Below, in pieces: positions 58,588 through 64,000 of a DNA stretch of 64,000 nt. The notes beneath the pieces were generated by a model. It was given only the letters and a program-made list of their open reading frames with translations, was not told where the DNA came from and ran no database searches. Made by a program: the position numbers and the translations under genes. The first letter of the stretch is position 1. The number at the start of each line of letters is the position of its first letter. The stretch covers positions 2,356,001-2,420,000 of the forward strand of contig JAQQWL010000009.1 of NCBI GenBank assembly GCA_038363925.1. The letters are read 5' to 3'. This stretch comes from Apiospora phragmitis (lineage: Eukaryota; Ascomycota; Sordariomycetes; Amphisphaeriales; Apiosporaceae).

Positions 58588-60708
58588 ATTTGACCCAACA
58601 CAAACACCTCTTCACTACATTTCTCTTTTTTGGCCCCTGTACGATCATCAGCCTATCTTCGGGCACTCCCCCTTCTTGCCACCACTACAGTACATACGCA
58701 CCTGCATAAGTCTACACCACCTGACCGACATATCGCAATCTTACGACGTACACCTCGTACCCTCTTATACCAATACACCATGACTGGCCAGCTGGTGAAA
58801 GAAGAAGAAGAAAAAAAGAAGAACAGGATACATTTTCGGAGCATGGCAGGCGTGGGGTTCTCCTATTCTCGGACCTTCGCAATTTCGGATCTAATGAACG
58901 ATGATATCATATTCAAGGACTACGGGGGTCATATCACAATAGACAAGCGGGCGCAAGAGACTGCGGACATGGCATGCCAGAACGAGACGGGATGATTATG
59001 CAAGCATCAGCGTTGCTTGCACCCGCTCCTCTTGATGCTTTGATGTTTCATGACGGGACGTATTTCAACGAAGATACACTTTTCTGTTTACTGTTGGGAA
59101 AGCTGGTTGCAACAGCTGCTTAGTTGCTAATGCGTTTTCGGGGAAGGGAGTTTTTTTTTACGGATAGCAAGACGGGCTTGCTGATCTGAGTCGCCTCTCA
59201 AAGATGAGAAAGCGCGTGTGTTGATACCCTGTTTGATAACTTTTTCGGCCATGTCAAATTATACATTTATTACAGTGACCATTCTGTACAACTCTTGAAG
59301 ACTTTATCTGCAGTGACTGGAAAAGTCCATTGCATCCGACTTCAATGGTATTGGCTAACACCTTAAGCACGGAAGTATTTCCGTCATGGACGTATCCAGG
59401 CCACAATTCGTCAGACAGGCTGTGGCATAGTTCCTCAGCACGCCAGGGGTTTATTCATCTCATGAGAACTAAGCTGTTACTGTATTCGGATGCAACTTCG
59501 AGCACGGGAGCTATCCCTTCGCTCCGCCCTGTTCACTGCTGCCTCCCTACGGGATGTGGGGGGTTAGAGTAGAGAGATTGCAAACAAATTGGAGATGCGG
59601 AATCGAATATGTCGGAATTGGGGCGGAATGGAGGCCGCCCAACCACAGCCCTATCGTGCCGCCGTACTCAGTACAAGCATCGTCATGTAGAGTCGCATTG
59701 TATGCACTGTGCACGCGATATTGCTTGCTGCCTGCCGGACAGACCGATGCTGGTCGACCAAACAAACCCCCCCCCTGCATTTTGTATTTTGCTCTGCCTG
59801 TAGGCAGTAGGAAGGGGGGCGGGCAGGGGGCGACGTGCAGGCAAGGGAGTATTGCGCAGTGCCTGCAGCAGAACGGGGCACAGCAATAACAAGCGGCATG
59901 CATACAAAAGGATTACCTTCTCTTAGTAAGGGTATGCATGTGTGTGCATGTTGGAGCGGTGAATGGCAATACGAGAACAAAACAGAAAAAGAAAGGAAAG
60001 AAACCGAATAAAACAAAAGGAGGGGAGTCAAGAATGCGCATAGAAGTTTCTACTCACCGGCGGTCAGTCGCCTGAAGAAGCAATGGAGTGAGACATGCTT
60101 CCAACAGTAAGAAGGAAAACTACCGCATACCCGGCGGCCATGCGGGATGAGATCATCCGGAGATGCCCGTCTCTCGAGTAAAAGCACTTTGTTTGACAGC
60201 GCACGAGGCAGTGCACACATTCCGGCAACCGCGGACCGATCCGCCCTCTGTTTGCTACTGTACCTGCTGGGAAGCATGCATGTTTTCTGTTCTCCCTGGG
60301 CCATCGCCCCTCTCGTCTTGCCAAGGCCCGTCCGGGTGTTATCTCGGGCCACCCCTGGCATCCGCATCCCGGAGAGGGACGGGTTTCGGAGCCCCGGGGT
60401 GCGGACTTGACGATGAAACGGTGGTGTTGAGACACATGGACAAGTGATAAAGTTGGTCCTGTCTGTAGGGCGCCGGCGTTCGGGACGATTCTCGGTAGTA
60501 CCCACAATATCTTTTTCCTGTCACTGCCTTGCCTTGCTAATCCCCCACCATAGTAAGCAGCCCCTCCTCTTCAATGTAGCAAGTAAATTTCGCATTCCTG
60601 ACTGCTGAGGGGGGTTGCACTCTTGGGTTGTCTGTTGTCTGTTGTCGCTGTCGTCGTTGTCATCCCGCTCTATTTCTTCTTTTTCTTTATCCTCCTCCTC
60701 TTGCGGCC
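58588..60708. other. 2.1-kb intergenic region
   Basis: This contains the presumed 3' untranslated region of the zinc-finger gene and the promoter and polypyrimidine leader (about 60630-60700) of the methyltransferase gene. Overlapping frames around 59550-60500 on both strands (up to about 151 codons) carry no motif. No gene is supported. Confidence 0.6.
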
Positions 60709-61671
60709 ATGCTTTTGACTGCCCGCGTCAGCATTGTCGGCCCGGCCGACGAGCCCGAGGATTACCTATCCGACAGCCTGGGCGCCATCTTCCCCGACGA
60801 CGTGACCAACTCGCACGGCGACCCCGACCAGTCCCTGCTGTACACGTCTCCGTACCTGCCGCATCCGCTCGAGGTCCGGGTTGCCGATCCGATCGAGACC
60901 AAGGACCGCTTGCTGTTCTCCCACTACCTGTGGAACGCCTCGCTGCTGCTCGCCGAGCTCGTCGAAGCCGGGTCGCTCGAGGGCGTGGTCCTAGAGCCGG
61001 AGCTGGGGGTCTTCCAGGATATGACGGAGGGTGGAAAAGTCAGTAATAGAGAGGCCAATGCTGGTCAGGGAAGAAGCAGGGTCTCCGCGAAAGACTTCGA
61101 CATTCGGGGCAAATCCACCCTCGAGGTCGGCGCCGGAACGGGCCTCCCCTCCATGCTAGCCGCTCTGCTAGGCGCCTCCGAGGTCACGGCTGTCGACTAT
61201 CCCACCCCCGTGGTTGTCGACACCCTGCGGAAGAATGTCAACTTCAACACCCAGCCCAAGTTCTCGCCGTCGGGCAGCGTGGCGCCGCGCATCCACGTGG
61301 ACGGGCACGCCTGGGGCGAGCTCGAGACCCCCTTCGCGCTAGACAACAAGCGCAAGTTCGACCGCCTCTTCGTCTGCGACTGTCTCTGGATGCCCGACCA
61401 GCATGCCAACCTGCAGCGCTCCGTCGCCTGGTTCCTGAAGGACGGGCCCGAGAGCCGGGCGTGGGTCATCGCCGGGTTCCATTCCGGACGGTCGAAGATG
61501 GCCGACTTCTTCGCCAAGGAGGCCCTGGCGTCGGTCGGTCTGGAGGTCGAGCACATCTGGGAGCGGGACTGCGAAGGCGTCGAGCGCCCTTGGTCTCCGG
61601 ATCGCGGGGCCGAGGACCCGGGGGTTCGGAAGCGGTGGTTGACAATCGGCATACTCCGACGCATCACCTAA
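60709..61671 (+). CDS. SAM-dependent methyltransferase, Methyltransf_16 / EFM7-NNT1-like, 320 aa
   Basis: This is a Rossmann-fold methyltransferase of the METTL21-like group. Fungal relatives are often labelled nicotinamide N-methyltransferase, but characterised ones such as yeast Efm7 modify proteins. The start is the ATG at 60709, after an in-frame pyrimidine-rich leader, giving MLLTARVSIVGPADEPEDYL. Features in order are DDVTNSHGDPDQ (about 30-41), the family block LFSHYLWNASLLLAEL (69-84), the SAM loop LEVGAGTGLPSMLAALLGA (138-156), the acidic end of strand 2 (VDYPTP, 162-167) and FDRLFVCDCLWMPDQH (217-232). A region of about 35 residues (98-132) between the LWNA block and motif I looks like a non-conserved insertion. 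No intron or frame break occurs. The substrate is unknown and could be a translation factor. Confidence 0.88.
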   Translation: MLLTARVSIVGPADEPEDYLSDSLGAIFPDDVTNSHGDPDQSLLYTSPYLPHPLEVRVADPIETKDRLLFSHYLWNASLLLAELVEAGSLEGVVLEPELGVFQDMTEGGKVSNREANAGQGRSRVSAKDFDIRGKSTLEVGAGTGLPSMLAALLGASEVTAVDYPTPVVVDTLRKNVNFNTQPKFSPSGSVAPRIHVDGHAWGELETPFALDNKRKFDRLFVCDCLWMPDQHANLQRSVAWFLKDGPESRAWVIAGFHSGRSKMADFFAKEALASVGLEVEHIWERDCEGVERPWSPDRGAEDPGVRKRWLTIGILRRIT

Positions 61672-63142
61672 GACGTTCGAGAATGCAGGGGAAAAAGGAC
61701 GAAGAGAGTCAGACTTATATACGTCTGACGACTCCCTAGTCTAGTGTCTTTGGGCATGCCACAGCAAGAATTTCAAGTTCTACTCCTTGCTTAGAATGGC
61801 CTGATGACGACAGCCAGAATGATCGACACTCAAGATGACCGAGCTGAAATCTTGCCCTGGTTTCAGGCCGGATATTAGCTCGGGCTTATTTCTGGCTTAT
61901 GGCGTTCTTGGCAAAGAAGCAAAACCCGTCGAAGGGAAGGGATTGGTGATAAGTCAGTTTGCGGTGTGCGTGCAAACAATGGCCCAGGCCTACTGGTAGA
62001 AAAACCTGTTGCGGCCGCACCAGAGCTTCCTCAGCTCTCCCTTGCGGCCGGCGCTGGCTGATTGGTCGTACACGGGCCGCCGTGGCGCTCCAGAGTACAC
62101 CCGAGACAAGCAAATGGGCCCGAACAAGCTGAAGGGGGGAATCCGGCTCGGGGTAGACGCCTACTAATCTTGTGCAAGCCATGCCAAGAGGGAAGAGAGC
62201 AAGTGCGGAGTTCGTGCCGCTCTCGACGAGGGTATCGACCACGATGCAGAACAGACGGCGTCAATGCGTCGTCTAAGATGAAGCAAATAGGAAATCAATC
62301 AAAATACTTCCTGTTTCTAAACATCACCCCTATCAGCTATGCTATTGAAATCGGATACCGGGTAACAGCTGAAGTGAACGGCTATATGCTCGGCTAATTA
62401 CAGCGGTGAGGTGTTGGACTAAAGTCTCCTACCTGAAGGTTTCCATTAGTCGCCGGAGCTGGACTCTTGTGGCTGATTGCCCTGGTTGGCTGACTACGAC
62501 CCTCCGGCTCCCATGTCTATCTATTACTGGTGAGGTGGCGGTTAGTTCACGATCCAATCGATTGGTAACCTGATGTACAACCCATGTGGCTAGATAGATA
62601 TATTCGTGTACAATGGCATCATAATAAGCATACCGTCATGCTCGCCTATCCAATGCATGTTTCGTCTCGCCACTGATGTTGAAGTCCATGTAAACGCATC
62701 CCAAAACATATGCTAGATTCGGAGTACGCAGTACATGAAATCAATTCGGAATGCAAAAGACGCAAATGCTGAACAGGAGTGGGAAGGAATGTACAAAAAT
62801 CGTAGTTACTGTCTGTTCTGCCTCGAGAGCTTCATCCACAACCCGCAGCACCAGAATAATATGCAGAATAAAACATATCAGTGTGGCGAGGGAAATCGTT
62901 CCAATACCACCAACACACCAAACCGTACCGTGCCATACCAATCAGCCATCTTCCCTCGGATCCATCACCATGCTGACTCGGGTTTCGATCGTCCACGCCG
63001 TTCGTACCAGGCAGCAAGTCGTTGTTCCCAATGCTTGTCGGTGCATTCGGCCACTGTTGTTGCGTACCCAGTCCCGTTCAAGGACTTGTACGTACACTTC
63101 ACAAAACATTAGTTAAACATCAAGTTTCACTCGATGCCGCTT
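61672..63142. other. Convergent intergenic region
   Basis: These 1.5 kb lie between the methyltransferase stop and the stop of the partial gene on the opposite strand. Short open frames only, no motif or RNA recognised. A near copy of the intergenic motif (TCGGAGTAC) lies at about 62718. Confidence 0.6.
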
Positions 63143-64000
63143 TCAAGTCTGCAAAACATCTAGCTCTTCCTCGCTCGGTGGGAGAGCTGCTTCGTGCTGA
63201 GGTATATCCTCGCCATTCTCGAAAGCTGCTCCAGGGCCGGAGTAGCTTGGCTCAGGTATGCCTATAGGGGGCGGTGCAGAGGCTCGGGAGTTGCATCTTC
63301 CTCCGATACAATGCCGCGTACCATACTTGAGCCCGTGGAGCCTTTTACCGGCTGCGGGCTCAAAACTCTGGCCGTCCGCGCCACGTATGTTGGAGAAGCC
63401 AATTCTTCCGAGCCAAAAGGTACAGGTCGTGGCGGCAAATCGCTGCTGTCTCTCCTGCCGCTGCCACTGCTACTCCCGCTGCTACCAAGTTTCTGCAGCA
63501 ACATTTCTGACTGCTGCTTAGCCAGTTTCTGGAGTTGTGCCGCAGGATCCTTGTGATAGTGCAGTACGTTAGTCAGATCGCAAAGGCAGTCTCCAGGTTC
63601 GTAACGTCTACCGTGCACATACCCAGTCACTCTGCTCCGGCACGCCCTCCGCAGCTGGGAGCGGAGTTTCCTCGTCATCGTCTTCGTGGATTCCGGGGCT
63701 ACCACCGCCACCCCAGAACTTCGGCCGACGGATAGGTGCGGGGGTGACGGGCAAGCTGGGCCGGTCGGTCTCGCTCGGGAAGTCCGTGAGCTTTAAACCT
63801 CGCTGTGCCAATTCACTCTCCAATACCTCTCCACTTCGGCTAGGCATCCCAATGATGCCAGGGGACTTGAGACTTCTTGACCGCTGATGCTTCTGCAGGG
63901 TGCCGACGTAACGCTCAATCTCTGGCACCTCATCCCAAGCATTCGTGCGCATAAATGAGCTCCAGGGGTCCGATGACGTGACTGAGATGGTGGGGGTCGG
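63143..64000 (-). CDS. 3' part of an unidentified fungal gene, truncated by the window end
   Basis: Two exons are visible on the minus strand, 64000-63623 and 63549-63143. The 73-nt intron has a GTATGT donor, a CTAAC branch and an AAG acceptor, and its junction is in phase. The first visible exon reads ISVTSSDPWSSFMRTNAWDE, VPEIERYVGTLQKHQRSRS and a Pro/Gly/acidic linker. The second begins DPAAQLQKLAKQQSEMLLQK and is Ser/Gly-rich. The frame first stops at 63262, but one more C in the five-C run just before it gives IGIPEPSYSGPGAAFENGED and ends in EEELDVLQT at 63143. The exon is one base short of the required length, consistent with a deletion. The true start lies beyond the window. Function unknown. 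Confidence 0.75.

Noticed and set aside
59547..60505. Overlapping open frames of 110-151 codons on both strands
   Set aside because: Several frames on both strands are open at once with no motif, which suggests low stop density rather than coding.

Overview
The window is nuclear DNA of a filamentous ascomycete, most likely a Sordariomycete. Genes lie on both strands without operons. They carry short spliceosomal introns with GTRAGT-like donors and CTAAC or CTGAC branch sites, and the recognisable proteins (fibrillarin with a GAR tail, RPL17, Hrd1, a DUF6590 protein, a multi-C2H2 regulator) are fungal in style. Long intergenic gaps, microsatellites and polypyrimidine leaders also fit. The species is not identifiable by eye, and the class is inferred from remembered protein motifs only.

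Layout. 1-2760: no convincing gene. 2761-3975 (+): a Gln/Asn/Gly-rich orphan. 4590-5907 (-): fibrillarin (NOP1, six exons), head to head with 6599-7539 (+): 60S ribosomal protein L17 (uL22), whose first exon is only the ATG. 7540-12821: empty. 12822-14861 (-): a conserved-looking coiled-coil protein. 16177-18231 (+): a DUF6590 protein with many introns and several frame breaks. 19851-21010 (-): a single-pass membrane protein. 24260-26044 (-): a disordered protein with an eight-residue tandem repeat. 26045-34883: about 8.8 kb without a gene. 34884-35656 (+): an acidic fungal protein. 38559-41212 (-): the ERAD ubiquitin ligase Hrd1, divergent from 41631-42585 (+): an AhpD-like/carboxymuconolactone-decarboxylase-fold protein. 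42586-56327: a 13.7-kb stretch with no supportable gene. 56328-58587 (+): a C2H2 zinc-finger regulator. 60709-61671 (+): a Methyltransf_16-type methyltransferase. 63143-64000 (-): the 3' part of an unidentified gene that runs off the window.

The clearest functional link is the shared 0.7-kb promoter between NOP1 and RPL17. Both serve ribosome production, and the promoter carries inverted CCCTA boxes. The other genes are ordinary housekeeping or fungus-specific genes with no evident pathway cluster. I see no secondary-metabolite cluster, CRISPR array, intact transposon, rRNA or convincing tRNA.

The strongest unexplained signal is technical or evolutionary. At least six genes need one or more single-base corrections, mostly in homopolymers and mostly missing bases, to read through conserved-looking sequence. 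This looks like consensus indel error in the assembly, though decay cannot be excluded for the DUF6590 gene. It also means that gene-poor stretches may hide broken genes. I did not find a credible new multi-gene system here.
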